Shown here piece after piece: positions 45,361-54,527 of a DNA stretch of 64,000 bases. Location of the stretch: NCBI GenBank assembly GCA_963761735.1, contig CAVXHQ010000003.1, positions 1,211,145 to 1,275,144 of the forward strand, given 5' to 3'. Under the pieces are notes generated by a model. The model was given only the letters and a program-made list of their open reading frames with translations. It was not told the DNA's origin and did no database searches. The DNA comes from CAVXHQ01 sp963761735 (lineage in GTDB: Bacteria > Pseudomonadota > Alphaproteobacteria > Rhodobacterales > Rhodobacteraceae). The first letter of the stretch is position 1. Every line of letters begins with the position of its first letter. Position numbers and translations under genes: made by a program.

Positions 45361-45566
45361 AGGCGGGCCTTTCCTTGGGGCGGGCGATGCGTTGCCCGTC
45401 ACAGTCTTATGCCTTGTCTGTGGCGGTATCGCCAGAACACCTGTGGGCACCCAGACGGCCATGGGTGACGCGCACCGGGCGGACCGGCACGCGGGGTCAT
45501 GCCGATGCTGTCCGCGATCGTCTGCAACGGGGTGACAAAGGCCGCGCCTCCCGCCAGTCTGGGCCC

Positions 45567-46748
45567 ATGCAGCACAGCCTCCCCACCAGCACCGGGATCC
45601 TCGCCGACCTTATCGCATTCGACACCACGAGCGCCTTGCCGAACCGTGCGATGATCGACCATCTGGCCGGTCTGTTGCGCGACGCGGGCGCGCAGGTGCA
45701 GGTGATCGAGGCCGACGCATCTCTGGGCGGTGCCGCCAAGGCGAACCTGTACGCCACCGTCGGTCCCACGGATCGCCCCGGTGTGCTGTTGTCGGGCCAC
45801 ACCGATGTCGTGCCGGTCGAAGGTCAGGCGTGGACGGTGCCGCCCTTTGCGCTCACACAAGCGGACGGTCGTCTGTACGGGCGGGGCACTGCGGATATGA
45901 AGGGGTTCGTGGCCTGCGCTGTCGCCTGCGCGCTGCGCGCCGCACAGCGCGATCTGAAAACGCCGCTGCATCTGGCGTTCAGCCATGACGAGGAAATCGG
46001 CTGCATCGGCGTGCACAGCCTGATCGGCATGCTCGATGCCGCCCCCTTCGTGCCCGCGCTCTGCATCGTGGGCGAGCCCACGGAAATGGCCGTCGCGGTG
46101 GGCCACAAGGGCAAGCTGGCCGGGCGCATGACCTGCATCGGCGTCGAGGGGCATTCCGCCCTCGCGCCCCGGGCGCTGAACGCCATTCACCTCGCCGCCG
46201 AAATGGTCGCCGCGCTGCGCGACCTTCAGGCCGACATCGCCCGCCACGGCGCGCGCGACGGCGATTACGACGTGCCTTATACGACGGTGCATGTGGGCCG
46301 GATCGGGGGCGGCATCGCCCTCAACATCGTGCCGAACCGCTGCACCGTCGATTTCGAGATCCGTACGATCGCCGCCGACGACGCGCAACAGATACTGGCC
46401 CGGATCGAAGGCATCGCCGAGGCCGTCGTCGCTCCCTACCGGGCGGATCATCCGACAGCGGCCATCGGCATCGCGGTGACAAACCGCTATCCCGGCCTCG
46501 ATACGGCGCCCGACGATCCGGCCGTGGCCTTTGTCAAAGCACTGACGGGCGCAAACGGGACGTTCAAGGTGGCATTCGGCACCGAAGGCGGGCTGTTCTC
46601 GTCGCGCCTCGGGATTGCCACGGTCGTCTGCGGGCCGGGGTCGATGGCACAAGGGCACAAACCCGACGAATTCGTCAGCACCGACCAGATCGGCCTGTGC
46701 GACACGGTTCTGGGGCGGCTGGTGGACCGGCTGTGCGACGGCATCTGA
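45567..46748 (+). CDS. argE: Acetylornithine deacetylase (M20 family)
   Basis: A 393-residue zinc hydrolase. The first metal His is in LLSGHTDVVPVEGQAW, the bridging Asp in YGRGTADMKGF, the catalytic Glu pair in AFSHDEEIGCIG, and a C-terminal ligand His in MAQGHKPDEFV. The dimerisation domain (about 180-290) includes GIALNIVPNRCTVDFEIR. It removes acetyl from N-acetylornithine in arginine synthesis. Close relatives act on other N-acyl amino acids, so the symbol is likely rather than certain. It is divergent from cls, with about 200 bp between the starts. Confidence 0.88.
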   Translation: MQHSLPTSTGILADLIAFDTTSALPNRAMIDHLAGLLRDAGAQVQVIEADASLGGAAKANLYATVGPTDRPGVLLSGHTDVVPVEGQAWTVPPFALTQADGRLYGRGTADMKGFVACAVACALRAAQRDLKTPLHLAFSHDEEIGCIGVHSLIGMLDAAPFVPALCIVGEPTEMAVAVGHKGKLAGRMTCIGVEGHSALAPRALNAIHLAAEMVAALRDLQADIARHGARDGDYDVPYTTVHVGRIGGGIALNIVPNRCTVDFEIRTIAADDAQQILARIEGIAEAVVAPYRADHPTAAIGIAVTNRYPGLDTAPDDPAVAFVKALTGANGTFKVAFGTEGGLFSSRLGIATVVCGPGSMAQGHKPDEFVSTDQIGLCDTVLGRLVDRLCDGI

Positions 46749-46897
46749 GAGGCGCATTGACCTGCCGACAGGTCGCGGGGCGCCGGTCGGACGGCGCGAA
46801 CGGGTGTGCGTTTTGTGCGGCGTCCGATCCCGCTTGATAAAACCTGACGCACTGGCATAGAAATCCGGACGCGGACCGGATGAGGAGAGGGGCCAAA

Positions 46898-48223
46898 ATG
46901 ACATCGGCCATCACCTCAATGCCGCCCATCCTGAAGCGCCTGCCTGTGCGGGTCGTGATCCTGGGTTTTCTCCTCATTACCGGCGTATTCGCCGTGGCCC
47001 TGTATCAGGCCTTTGCCGCCGAACGGCAGGTCCGCGAACGTGCGGCCAAGACCACGCAGATCGTGCTTGCGCTGCAGCAGGCGCTGCAGACCGGCGTCGA
47101 CGCCGAAACCGGACAGCGCGGCTTTTTGCTGACCGCCGATCCGCGCTATCTTGAAACCTACGAGGTGGCGCGCGCCGAATGGCTGGGCCAGCTTGGCGCG
47201 ATCGTCGAAACCTTTCCGCCGCATCAGGAAAGCCAGCGCGCCCAAGCCCTTGAGATGATCCGTCTGGCGCAGGCCAAACTTGTCGAGCTTGAGCAGACCA
47301 TCGCCCTCGTGCAGGCGGGCGATCTTACCGGGGCGATTTCCGTCGTCCAGTCCGGCGAAGGCACCGAGATATTCGATGCGTTTCGGGCGCAGTCAGAGGC
47401 GCTCGCCGCCCAGGAGCGGGCGATCCTCGCCGCTCAGGTCGCGCAGACCGAGCGGATCGAACGGCGCACCTTCGTCATGCTGGGCATGCTGACGGCGATG
47501 GGCATCGTGCTGACGACACTGTCCCTCTGGCTCGAGCGGCGCACGACACGGGCGGAACATGGCGCCCGCGACGCCGCCGCCCTGCGTGCCGCCTATCAGC
47601 GCAGCGACCTGCTGGTGCGCGAAATGGACCACCGGATCAAGAACCTGTTCACCATCGTCGGCGCGATGATTTCGCACTCGGGCCGCACCGAGACCGATCT
47701 AAAACCCGCACTTGCGACACTGCGGGGACGCATAAACGCGCTGTCAGTTGCCCATTCGGTCAGTCAGGGCAGCCTCGAACGCCGCTCCGCCGATCTGCGG
47801 CACGTCGTCGAGGCAACGCTGGCGCCGTTTCGCACCGCCGAACACAGTGTCGAGATTGCGGGGGACGCCCTGGCGCTTCCGGTCGGGCTCGTCTCGTCGC
47901 TGGGGCTGATTTTCTATGAACTTGCCACCAATTCAAGCAAGTACGGCGCGCTTTCCGGACCCGGCGGCAATATCTCGATCTCGTGGGCGGCGCAGGACGG
48001 CACAGTCACCCTTGTCTGGCGCGAACGGGGCGGCACGCCGCCGTCGAGCGAGGCGCCGCAAACCGATGTGCCGCCTGCAAAGCCCATGACCTCTACCGGG
48101 TTCGGGTCCGTGATGTTGCAACAGGCCGCGATGCAGATCGACGGCACCCTGACGCGCAACGCGGCACCCGGTGGCCTCGATGTGACGCTGCGGTTCCGGC
48201 CCGGGGGAGACGGCGGTGCCTGA
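46898..48223 (+). CDS. CHASE3-domain sensor histidine kinase (HisKA_2/HWE group)
   Basis: A 441-residue membrane kinase. One helix at about residues 14-35 (VVILGFLLITGVFAVALYQ) and a second at about 187-210 flank a periplasmic CHASE3 domain (VDAETGQRGFLLTADPRYLE). The phospho-acceptor is H245 in REMDHRIKNLFTIVGAMIS, the HisKA_2 signature, followed by an ATPase domain with FYELATNSSKYGALS and STGFGSVMLQQAA. In alphaproteobacteria such kinases often feed the PhyR/EcfG general stress pathway, but no phyR or ecfG is nearby. It overlaps the NUDIX gene by 8 bp, so the two are probably coexpressed. Confidence 0.9.
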   Translation: MTSAITSMPPILKRLPVRVVILGFLLITGVFAVALYQAFAAERQVRERAAKTTQIVLALQQALQTGVDAETGQRGFLLTADPRYLETYEVARAEWLGQLGAIVETFPPHQESQRAQALEMIRLAQAKLVELEQTIALVQAGDLTGAISVVQSGEGTEIFDAFRAQSEALAAQERAILAAQVAQTERIERRTFVMLGMLTAMGIVLTTLSLWLERRTTRAEHGARDAAALRAAYQRSDLLVREMDHRIKNLFTIVGAMISHSGRTETDLKPALATLRGRINALSVAHSVSQGSLERRSADLRHVVEATLAPFRTAEHSVEIAGDALALPVGLVSSLGLIFYELATNSSKYGALSGPGGNISISWAAQDGTVTLVWRERGGTPPSSEAPQTDVPPAKPMTSTGFGSVMLQQAAMQIDGTLTRNAAPGGLDVTLRFRPGGDGGA

Positions 48224-48671
48224 AAACGTCAAACCCGTCGCGCCGTTCGTCGGGGCGAAAGCCGCCGTGTTCATCGGCGAAAAACTGGTGTGTCTTCTGC
48301 GCGATGACCTGCCGGGTCTGCGCTTTGCCAACTGCTGGGACCTGCCCGGCGGTGGCCGCGAAGGCAACGAGACCGGGTTCGAGACGCTGACCCGCGAGTT
48401 GGACGAGGAACTGGGCCTCGACGCCCGCGCCGCCCGGATTTTGTGGGAATCCTATGGCCCGAGCATGACCCATCCCGGCCGGATGTCGTGGTTTTTCGGA
48501 CTGCGGTTGCCGGGTGGCAGCGCGCGCGATATCCTTTTCGGAGACGAAGGCAGCGCATGGGCCCTGATGTCGCCCGCACGGTTTCTGTCGCTCGACGACG
48601 CGGTGCCGTCGTTGCAGGTGCGCCTGGCACGCTGGCTTGAACAGGAGAAAACCGATGGGAAAGGCCGCTGA
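48216..48671 (+). CDS. NUDIX hydrolase
   Basis: A 151-residue hydrolase with a complete Nudix box, matching G-x5-E-x7-REUxEExGU, in GGREGNETGFETLTRELDEE followed by LGL. It cleaves a nucleoside diphosphate linked to another group, and the substrate is unknown. The start is the GTG at 48216, inside the end of the kinase gene. The following small gene overlaps its 3' end by 17 bp, so kinase, hydrolase and small protein form one translational chain. Confidence 0.88.
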   Translation: MPENVKPVAPFVGAKAAVFIGEKLVCLLRDDLPGLRFANCWDLPGGGREGNETGFETLTRELDEELGLDARAARILWESYGPSMTHPGRMSWFFGLRLPGGSARDILFGDEGSAWALMSPARFLSLDDAVPSLQVRLARWLEQEKTDGKGR

Positions 48672-48960
48672 ACCGCGCACGGAATGCCGGACACCCACGA
48701 CCGGCAGGAAAAGCACCAGCATCCCGACCTGGAAATTCGATCTGCTGCGCCCGGTTATCCTCGATGTGGTGGGCGAGGCCGGCGACGCAGGCTTTCCGAC
48801 GGCCGAACTGTCGGCGGCCCTTGCGGCCCGGATCGCGCCGGACGATCTGGCGCGGCTTGGCAAACTTGGCTGGCACATGATGGCCGTGAAACTCGAGTTG
48901 GAGGTGGCGGGCGAGGTGCGGCGGCTTGACGGCTCACCGCAGCGCCTCGTGTGCGGCTGA
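48655..48960 (+). CDS. Small conserved-looking protein (DUF6958-like)
   Basis: A 101-residue protein. After a Thr/Arg-rich start, the segment WKFDLLRPVILDVVGEAGDA and then LGKLGWHMMAVKLELEVAGE reads like a winged-helix unit with a conserved GW. This resembles what I remember of DUF6958, but I cannot verify it. The gene overlaps the NUDIX gene by 17 bp and its codon use matches the neighbours, which supports it being real. Function unknown. Confidence 0.6.
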   Translation: MGKAAEPRTECRTPTTGRKSTSIPTWKFDLLRPVILDVVGEAGDAGFPTAELSAALAARIAPDDLARLGKLGWHMMAVKLELEVAGEVRRLDGSPQRLVCG

Positions 48961-49145
48961 CGGGCGGGCCGCGTCGGCGCCGGTCGCCCAATGGTCCGAA
49001 TGATCGACGCAGGATATGTCGCCGTGCGGCAATTTCGATTTCGGCATCGCGCAGGGTCTGGTTCCGCGGGGGGCCGTCCGAACGGATCTACCGCGCGCGC
49101 GCCCGATGACCTAGACAGGATATGCGCAGACGCGGAGGCAATGCT

Positions 49146-50039
49146 GTGGACCTTGAAACCTTCCTGACCAATTTCGTCGGACCCAATCTCGTTCTGATCC
49201 TGATCGCGGGCTTTATCTTTGTCTGCATCTTTCTGGGCGTGCGGATCGTGCCGCAATCCGAGAAATACGTGGTCGAACGTTTCGGGCGCCTTCGCTCTGT
49301 CCTAGGCCCCGGCTTCAACCTTATCATTCCGTTTCTCGACCGGGTGGCGCACAAGATCTCGATCCTCGAGCGGCAATTGCCGGCGCACAGTCAGGACGCG
49401 ATCACGTCGGACAACGTGCTGGTACAGGTGGAAACGAGCGTGTTTTACCGCATCATCGAGCCGGAAAAGACGGTCTATCGCATCCGCGACGTCGACGGCG
49501 CGATTTCGACCACCGTGGCGGGCATCGTGCGGTCCGAAATCGGGCGAATGGAACTCGATCAGGTGCAGGCGAACCGGTCGTCGCTGATCGATGCGGTGCG
49601 TCAGCAGGTTGCCGAACAGGTCGACGACTGGGGGATCGAGGTGACGCGCGCCGAGATTCTCGACGTGAACCTCGATCAGCAAACCCGTCAGGCGATGCTG
49701 CAACAGCTCAACGCCGAACGCGCCCGGCGCGCGCAGGTCACCGAGGCCGAAGGCAAGAAACGCGCCGTCGAGCTGAACGCCGACGCCGATCTGTACGCCG
49801 CCGAGCAAACCGCCAAGGCGCGTCGTATCCTCGCCGATGCCGAGGCCTATGCGACGCAGGCTGTCGCTGTTGCCATTGCCGAGAACGGCCTTGAGGCGGC
49901 GCAATATCAGGTCGCGCTGAAACAGGTCGAGGCCCTTGTGGCGCTGGGCAACGGTGTCGGCAATCAGACCATCGTCGTGCCCGCCAGCGCGCTAGATGCC
50001 TTTGGCGAGGCGTTCAACCTGCTGAAAGGCCGCTCCTGA
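49146..50039 (+). CDS. qmcA: Band 7/SPFH (stomatin-like) membrane protease-associated protein
   Basis: A 297-residue protein with one N-terminal membrane helix (VLILIAGFIFVCIFLGVRIV) and an SPFH domain (VPQSEKYVVERFGRLRSVLG, FNLIIPFLDRVAHKISILER). An Ala/Glu-rich coiled coil (LNAERARRAQVTEAEGKKRA) follows, and the C-terminus is hydrophobic. Paralogues organise lipid microdomains and associate with FtsH. The start is taken as GTG at 49146 because GGAGG lies eight bases before it; an in-frame ATG at 49122 lacks a site. It overlaps the NfeD gene by one base, the usual pairing. Confidence 0.9.
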   Translation: MDLETFLTNFVGPNLVLILIAGFIFVCIFLGVRIVPQSEKYVVERFGRLRSVLGPGFNLIIPFLDRVAHKISILERQLPAHSQDAITSDNVLVQVETSVFYRIIEPEKTVYRIRDVDGAISTTVAGIVRSEIGRMELDQVQANRSSLIDAVRQQVAEQVDDWGIEVTRAEILDVNLDQQTRQAMLQQLNAERARRAQVTEAEGKKRAVELNADADLYAAEQTAKARRILADAEAYATQAVAVAIAENGLEAAQYQVALKQVEALVALGNGVGNQTIVVPASALDAFGEAFNLLKGRS

Positions 50040-50317
50040 TGGGCGATCTTGTGCAAACCTGGTGGGTGTGGATTTCCGCGGCTCTGCTGCTCGGCATTCT
50101 CGAGGTGATGATTCCCGCGTATTTCTTCCTCGGGTTCGCCATCGGCGCGCTGCTGCTTGGCCTTGCCGCGGCGATCGGCGCGATCCCGTCGTCGTCGGCG
50201 GCAATTATCGCGCTGTTCTCCGTCCTGTCGCTTCTCGCGTACATCGGGCTGCGTCTGTCCTTTCGCCTGCACCGCGGCGATGTGAAGGTCTGGGACCGGG
50301 ACATCAACGACGATTGA
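50039..50317 (+). CDS. Short NfeD family membrane protein
   Basis: A 92-residue protein with three hydrophobic stretches (WWVWISAALLLGILEVMI, FFLGFAIGALLLGLAAAIGA, AAIIALFSVLSLLAYIGLRL), matching the membrane part of NfeD. The C-terminal OB fold of longer NfeD proteins (NfeD1b/YbbK type) is missing. It starts inside the stop of the SPFH gene (TGATG), as is common for this pair, and probably acts with it in membrane quality control. Confidence 0.88.
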   Translation: MGDLVQTWWVWISAALLLGILEVMIPAYFFLGFAIGALLLGLAAAIGAIPSSSAAIIALFSVLSLLAYIGLRLSFRLHRGDVKVWDRDINDD

Positions 50318-50461
50318 GCGATTCGGGAACAGCGCTGCCTGACGCCGAAAAAGGCGAAAACACACAAGGTGCTTCCGCCTTCGTCCTACCTCACCCGCCT
50401 TGGACCGGGCCGCGCCGCCCAAGGGACAGACAGCGGGACTGCGGGGTCGGCAAGAGTGCGA

Positions 50462-50677
50462 TCAGTGGTACGACGACATCAGCGATGCGCCGGAATCCGA
50501 CATCCGCATGGCGTGACGTGTCAGACCCGAGGCGATCGCGTCGAACGACATATCTATCGGGCCGGCGGTCTGGCAGGGATAGCGAAAAGTCTTGCCGTCT
50601 CGCAGGATATCGACGCGTGCCTCGTAGGCACCGGCCTGTGGGTTGTACCGCACGCTTCCAAGTTTGATCTGTGTCAT
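50462..50677 (-). CDS. Hypothetical 71-residue protein
   Basis: A short gene starting MTQIKLGSVRYNPQAGAYEA and ending ASLMSSYH. It has an alternating strand pattern (YEARVDILRDGKTFRYPCQT) followed by one helix (SFDAIASGLTRHAMRMS), so a small beta-plus-alpha fold is likely. It contains one cysteine. The codon use is typical of the neighbours, and a GGAAC lies upstream of the ATG at 50677. I believe similar small proteins occur in related genomes, but no function is known to me. It lies about 170 bp downstream of pyrF on the same strand. Confidence 0.55.
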   Translation of the reverse strand: MTQIKLGSVRYNPQAGAYEARVDILRDGKTFRYPCQTAGPIDMSFDAIASGLTRHAMRMSDSGASLMSSYH

Positions 50678-50847
50678 TTTGAAGGTTCCGCCATCTTGTC
50701 TCGTTGCGGATAAAACGATGGATACGCGAAAAGGTTCCTGCCAAGCGATCACGAACTTGACAGGGGATGAAAAGGCCAACTGCCGATTCGGCCGGTTTGC
50801 GCATGCGGCCCGTCGACGCTTACGGCGCATCTACCGTTCTGACCCGT

Positions 50848-51573
50848 CTACCGGTTCGGATTGCGGGCCTGCGGCGAGGCGAGTTCCGCCTGAATGGCGC
50901 GGGCCGCACCGCGCGGATCGGCGGCTGCCCAGATCGGACGCCCGACGACGACATGATCGGCGCCCGCCGCCAGGGCCTGCGCGGGCGTCATCACCCGTTT
51001 CTGATCTCCGAGTGCCGATCCTGCCGGTCGCACGCCCGGACAGACGATACGTTTGCCCGCAGCCTCGGGCAGCGCACGCACGCGCGCGGCCTCTTGCGGG
51101 GAACAGACGATGCCGTCGGCCCCGGCGTCGAACGCGCGGCCCGCCCTCTCGACGACCAGATCGGGGATCGTGCCGTCGCGGATCAGCGCGGCGTCGAGAT
51201 CGGCACGGTCCAGTGAGGTCAGGATCGTGACGGCGAGGATTTTCGTCTGCCGTCCCGCGGCCCCTTCGCAGGCGGCGCGGACGACGCAAGGATCGCCGTG
51301 GACGGTCAGGAAATCATGGTCGAATTGTGCCAGACCGCGCACCGCCGCCTCGACGGTGGCCCCGATATCGAAAAGCTTCATGTCGAGGAATATCCGCTTG
51401 CCGTGCGTGTCCTTCAGCTCGTTGGCAAGAGCCAGACCGCCGCCCGTCAGCATCCCCAGCCCGATCTTGTAGAAAGTCACCGCGTCGCCGAGTTTTTCGG
51501 CCAGCGCCAGCCCCGCAAGCGCGTTTGGCACGTCGAGAGCGGCAATCAGCGTGTCGGGGGACGGGTCTGCCAT
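50848..51573 (-). CDS. pyrF: Orotidine 5'-phosphate decarboxylase
   Basis: A 241-residue TIM-barrel enzyme making UMP, the last step of pyrimidine synthesis. The catalytic array is IFLDMKLFDIGATVEAAVRG (the D-x-K-x-x-D family motif), the first strand is TLIAALDVPNALAGL, and the phosphate-binding end is CPGVRPAGSALGDQKRV and VVGRPIW. The start is the ATG at 51573. It is divergent from clpB with about 200 bp between. Confidence 0.95.
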   Translation of the reverse strand: MADPSPDTLIAALDVPNALAGLALAEKLGDAVTFYKIGLGMLTGGGLALANELKDTHGKRIFLDMKLFDIGATVEAAVRGLAQFDHDFLTVHGDPCVVRAACEGAAGRQTKILAVTILTSLDRADLDAALIRDGTIPDLVVERAGRAFDAGADGIVCSPQEAARVRALPEAAGKRIVCPGVRPAGSALGDQKRVMTPAQALAAGADHVVVGRPIWAAADPRGAARAIQAELASPQARNPNR

Positions 51574-51667
51574 GGGATCCTCGGCTTTGGGGCCCGGCGA
51601 TCCGGGTCGTGCCGTTCTAGGCAGCGGGAGGCCACAGGACAAGCGCGTGGTTTTGCGCAGGCCGCGT

Positions 51668-51696
51668 CTTGCACAGCCCCGCGCCCGATCCCACAT
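51668..51696 (+). promoter_or_regulatory. Heat-shock (RpoH/sigma-32 type) promoter before clpB
   Basis: CTTGCA (51668-51673) and CCCACAT (51690-51696), with 18 bases between CTTG and the CCC, fit the CTTG and CCCAT-like elements of alphaproteobacterial sigma-32 promoters. The site lies 81 bp before clpB, a known heat-shock gene. The -10 is not a perfect match, so the call rests partly on context. Confidence 0.45.
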
Positions 51697-51776
51697 CATC
51701 CGTACCGGGCCCGAACCGGGGCGTGCCGCAGATGCGGGCGCCGCATCACCGGGTGCCACTCACGAGGAGAGAAGAC

Positions 51777-54392
51777 ATGAACCTTGAAAAGTTCACCGAA
51801 CGATCGCGCGGCTTCATTCAGGCGGCCCAGACCATTGCAATGCGCGAGAGCCACCAGCGGCTCGCCCCCGAACATCTGCTCAAGGCGCTGCTCGACGACG
51901 AACAGGGCCTTGCGACGAACCTGATTTCCGCCGCCGCCGGCGATGTTTCCGCCGTGCGCGACGGTGTGGCCGCCGCCATGGGCAAGGTCCCGAAGGTCAG
52001 CGGCACCGACGGTCAGGTGTTTCTCGACGGTGCGACCAACAAGGTTCTCGACGAGGCGCAAAAGCTTGCCGACAAGGCGCGCGACAGTTTCGTGCCCGTC
52101 GAACGGCTGCTGATGGCGCTGGCGATGGTGAAATCGCCCGCCAAGGACGCGCTCGTTGCGGGCAAGGTCAGCGCGCAGGCCCTCAATTCGGCGATCAACG
52201 ACGTCCGCAAGGGACGGACGGCGGACAGCGCCAATGCCGAGGACGGCTATGACGCGCTGCGCAAATATGCGCGCGACCTGACCGAGGCCGCCGAGCAGGG
52301 CCGAATCGACCCGATCATCGGGCGCGACGAGGAAATCCGCCGCGCGATGCAAGTGCTGTCGCGCCGGACCAAGAACAACCCGGTCCTGATCGGCGAACCC
52401 GGCGTGGGCAAGACCGCCATCGCCGAGGGCCTTGCCCTGCGGATCATCGACGGCGACGTGCCCGAAAGTCTGCGCAACAAGCGGCTGATGGCGCTCGACA
52501 TGGGCGCGCTGATCGCGGGTGCGAAATACCGGGGCGAGTTCGAAGAGCGGCTGAAGGCGGTCCTCAAGGAGATCGAGGCCGCCGCCGGTGAAATCGTGCT
52601 GTTCATCGACGAAATGCACACCCTTGTCGGCGCGGGCAAGGCGGACGGCGCGATGGATGCCGCCAACCTGATCAAACCGGCGCTGGCGCGGGGCGAGTTG
52701 CACTGCATCGGTGCCACGACGCTGGAAGAATACCGCAAATACGTCGAAAAAGACGCGGCCCTCGCGCGGCGGTTTCAGCCCATCGTGGTGCAGGAGCCGA
52801 CGGTCGAGGACACAATAAGCATCCTGCGCGGCATCCGAGAGAAATACGAGCTGCACCACGGCGTCCGGATCAGCGATTCCGCCCTCGTCGCCGCCGCCAC
52901 GCTCTCGCACCGCTACATCACAGACCGTTTCCTACCCGACAAGGCCATCGACCTCGTCGATGAGGCCGCGTCGCGTCTGCGGATGGAGGTCGACAGCAAA
53001 CCCGAGGAACTCGACGCGCTCGACCGGCAGCTGTTGCAAATGCAGATCGAGGCCGAGGCGCTGCGCCGCGAGGATGACGAGGCGTCCGTTGCCCGGCTGG
53101 AAAAGCTCGAAAAGGAAGTCGGCGACATTCAGGAAAAAGCCGACGCGATGACCGCCCAGTGGCAGGCAGAGCGGGACCGCCTCGAAGGTAGCCGCGACCT
53201 GAAGGAAAAGCTCGACCGCGCGCGTGCCGAGCTGGAAATCGCCAAGCGCGAGGGCAATCTGGCCAAGGCCGGAGAGCTGTCCTACGGCGTGATCCCCGCG
53301 CTGGAACGGCACCTTGCCGAGGCCGAAGGCGCGTCCGATGCGCTGATGGTCGAAGAGGCCGTGCGCCCCGAGCAGATCGCCGAGGTCGTCGAGCGCTGGA
53401 CGGGTATCCCGACGTCGCGGATGCTCGAAGGCGAGCGTGAAAAGCTGCTGCGCATGGAAGAGGGCCTGCACCGCCGCGTCATCGGTCAGGACACCGCCGT
53501 CCACGCCGTCGCCAACGCCGTGCGCCGCGCGCGCGCCGGTCTGAACGACGAAGGGCGGCCGCTGGGCAGCTTCCTGTTCCTCGGGCCGACCGGCGTCGGC
53601 AAGACGGAACTGACCAAGGCCGTCGCCGAATTCCTGTTCGACGACGACAACGCGATGGTGCGGATCGACATGTCCGAGTTCATGGAAAAGCACGCGGTCT
53701 CGCGCCTGATCGGCGCCCCGCCAGGCTATGTCGGCTATGACGAAGGCGGCGTGCTGACCGAGGCGGTCCGCAGGCGGCCCTATCAGGTCGTCCTGTTCGA
53801 CGAGGTCGAAAAGGCGCACCCGGACGTGTTCAACGTGCTGTTGCAGGTTCTCGACGATGGCGTTCTGACCGACGGTCAGGGCCGCACCGTCGATTTCAAG
53901 CAGACGCTGATCGTGCTGACATCGAACCTCGGCACGCAGGCGCTGTCGCGGCTGCCCGACGGTGCGGATGCGGGCGGCGCCAAGCGGGACGTGATGGACG
54001 CCGTGCGCGCCCATTTCCGGCCCGAATTCCTGAACCGGCTCGATGAGACGATCATCTTCGACCGGTTAGGGCGGGAAGATATGGGCGGTATCGTCGAAAT
54101 CCAGCTGGCGCGGCTTGCGAAACGTCTGGCCGGGCGCAACATCGTTCTCGATTTCGACACCGAGGCGAAACAATGGCTGGCGGATGAGGGCTACGATCCG
54201 GTGTTTGGTGCACGGCCTCTGAAACGGGTCATCCAGCGCGCCTTGCAGGATCCGCTCGCCGAGATGATCCTTGCGGGCGATGTCACCGACGGACAGGAGA
54301 TAGACGTGCGCGCCGGACCCGACGGTCTGCTGGTCGGCGACCGCGTTTCGGGATCGAACCGTCCGCGCCCCGACGATGCGGTGGTTCACTAG
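51777..54392 (+). CDS. clpB: ATP-dependent disaggregase ClpB
   Basis: An 871-residue Hsp100 that rescues aggregated proteins together with DnaK. The N-terminal Clp repeat domain (MNLEKFTERSRGFIQAAQTI) is followed by NBD1 with Walker A GEPGVGKTA (from G206). A middle coiled coil, at about 400-525, is the feature that separates ClpB from ClpA/ClpC. NBD2 carries Walker A GPTGVGKTE (from G603) and the pore-loop GYVGYDEGG. The ATG at 51777 follows GGAGAGAAG. A heat-shock-type promoter lies upstream and a strong terminator downstream, so it is a single-gene transcript. Confidence 0.97.
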   Translation: MNLEKFTERSRGFIQAAQTIAMRESHQRLAPEHLLKALLDDEQGLATNLISAAAGDVSAVRDGVAAAMGKVPKVSGTDGQVFLDGATNKVLDEAQKLADKARDSFVPVERLLMALAMVKSPAKDALVAGKVSAQALNSAINDVRKGRTADSANAEDGYDALRKYARDLTEAAEQGRIDPIIGRDEEIRRAMQVLSRRTKNNPVLIGEPGVGKTAIAEGLALRIIDGDVPESLRNKRLMALDMGALIAGAKYRGEFEERLKAVLKEIEAAAGEIVLFIDEMHTLVGAGKADGAMDAANLIKPALARGELHCIGATTLEEYRKYVEKDAALARRFQPIVVQEPTVEDTISILRGIREKYELHHGVRISDSALVAAATLSHRYITDRFLPDKAIDLVDEAASRLRMEVDSKPEELDALDRQLLQMQIEAEALRREDDEASVARLEKLEKEVGDIQEKADAMTAQWQAERDRLEGSRDLKEKLDRARAELEIAKREGNLAKAGELSYGVIPALERHLAEAEGASDALMVEEAVRPEQIAEVVERWTGIPTSRMLEGEREKLLRMEEGLHRRVIGQDTAVHAVANAVRRARAGLNDEGRPLGSFLFLGPTGVGKTELTKAVAEFLFDDDNAMVRIDMSEFMEKHAVSRLIGAPPGYVGYDEGGVLTEAVRRRPYQVVLFDEVEKAHPDVFNVLLQVLDDGVLTDGQGRTVDFKQTLIVLTSNLGTQALSRLPDGADAGGAKRDVMDAVRAHFRPEFLNRLDETIIFDRLGREDMGGIVEIQLARLAKRLAGRNIVLDFDTEAKQWLADEGYDPVFGARPLKRVIQRALQDPLAEMILAGDVTDGQEIDVRAGPDGLLVGDRVSGSNRPRPDDAVVH

Positions 54393-54398
54393 GCCGGT

Positions 54399-54431
54399 GG
54401 GGGCGGGCGCAGGCTCGCCCCCCTCTTTTTT
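54399..54431 (+). terminator. Rho-independent terminator after clpB
   Basis: Ten-base arms GGGGGCGGGC (54399-54408) and GCTCGCCCCC (54413-54422), with one G-U pair, enclose the loop GCAG and are followed by a T-rich run to 54431. It starts 7 bp after the clpB stop. Confidence 0.9.
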
Positions 54432-54527
54432 GCCCGACATCTCGATTGGCACGCGCGGCCCCGTTTCATCCTGCCAGAAATATCCCCGCCGGAGGCATCT
54501 GACGCCGAAACCCGCGACCGCCCGACG

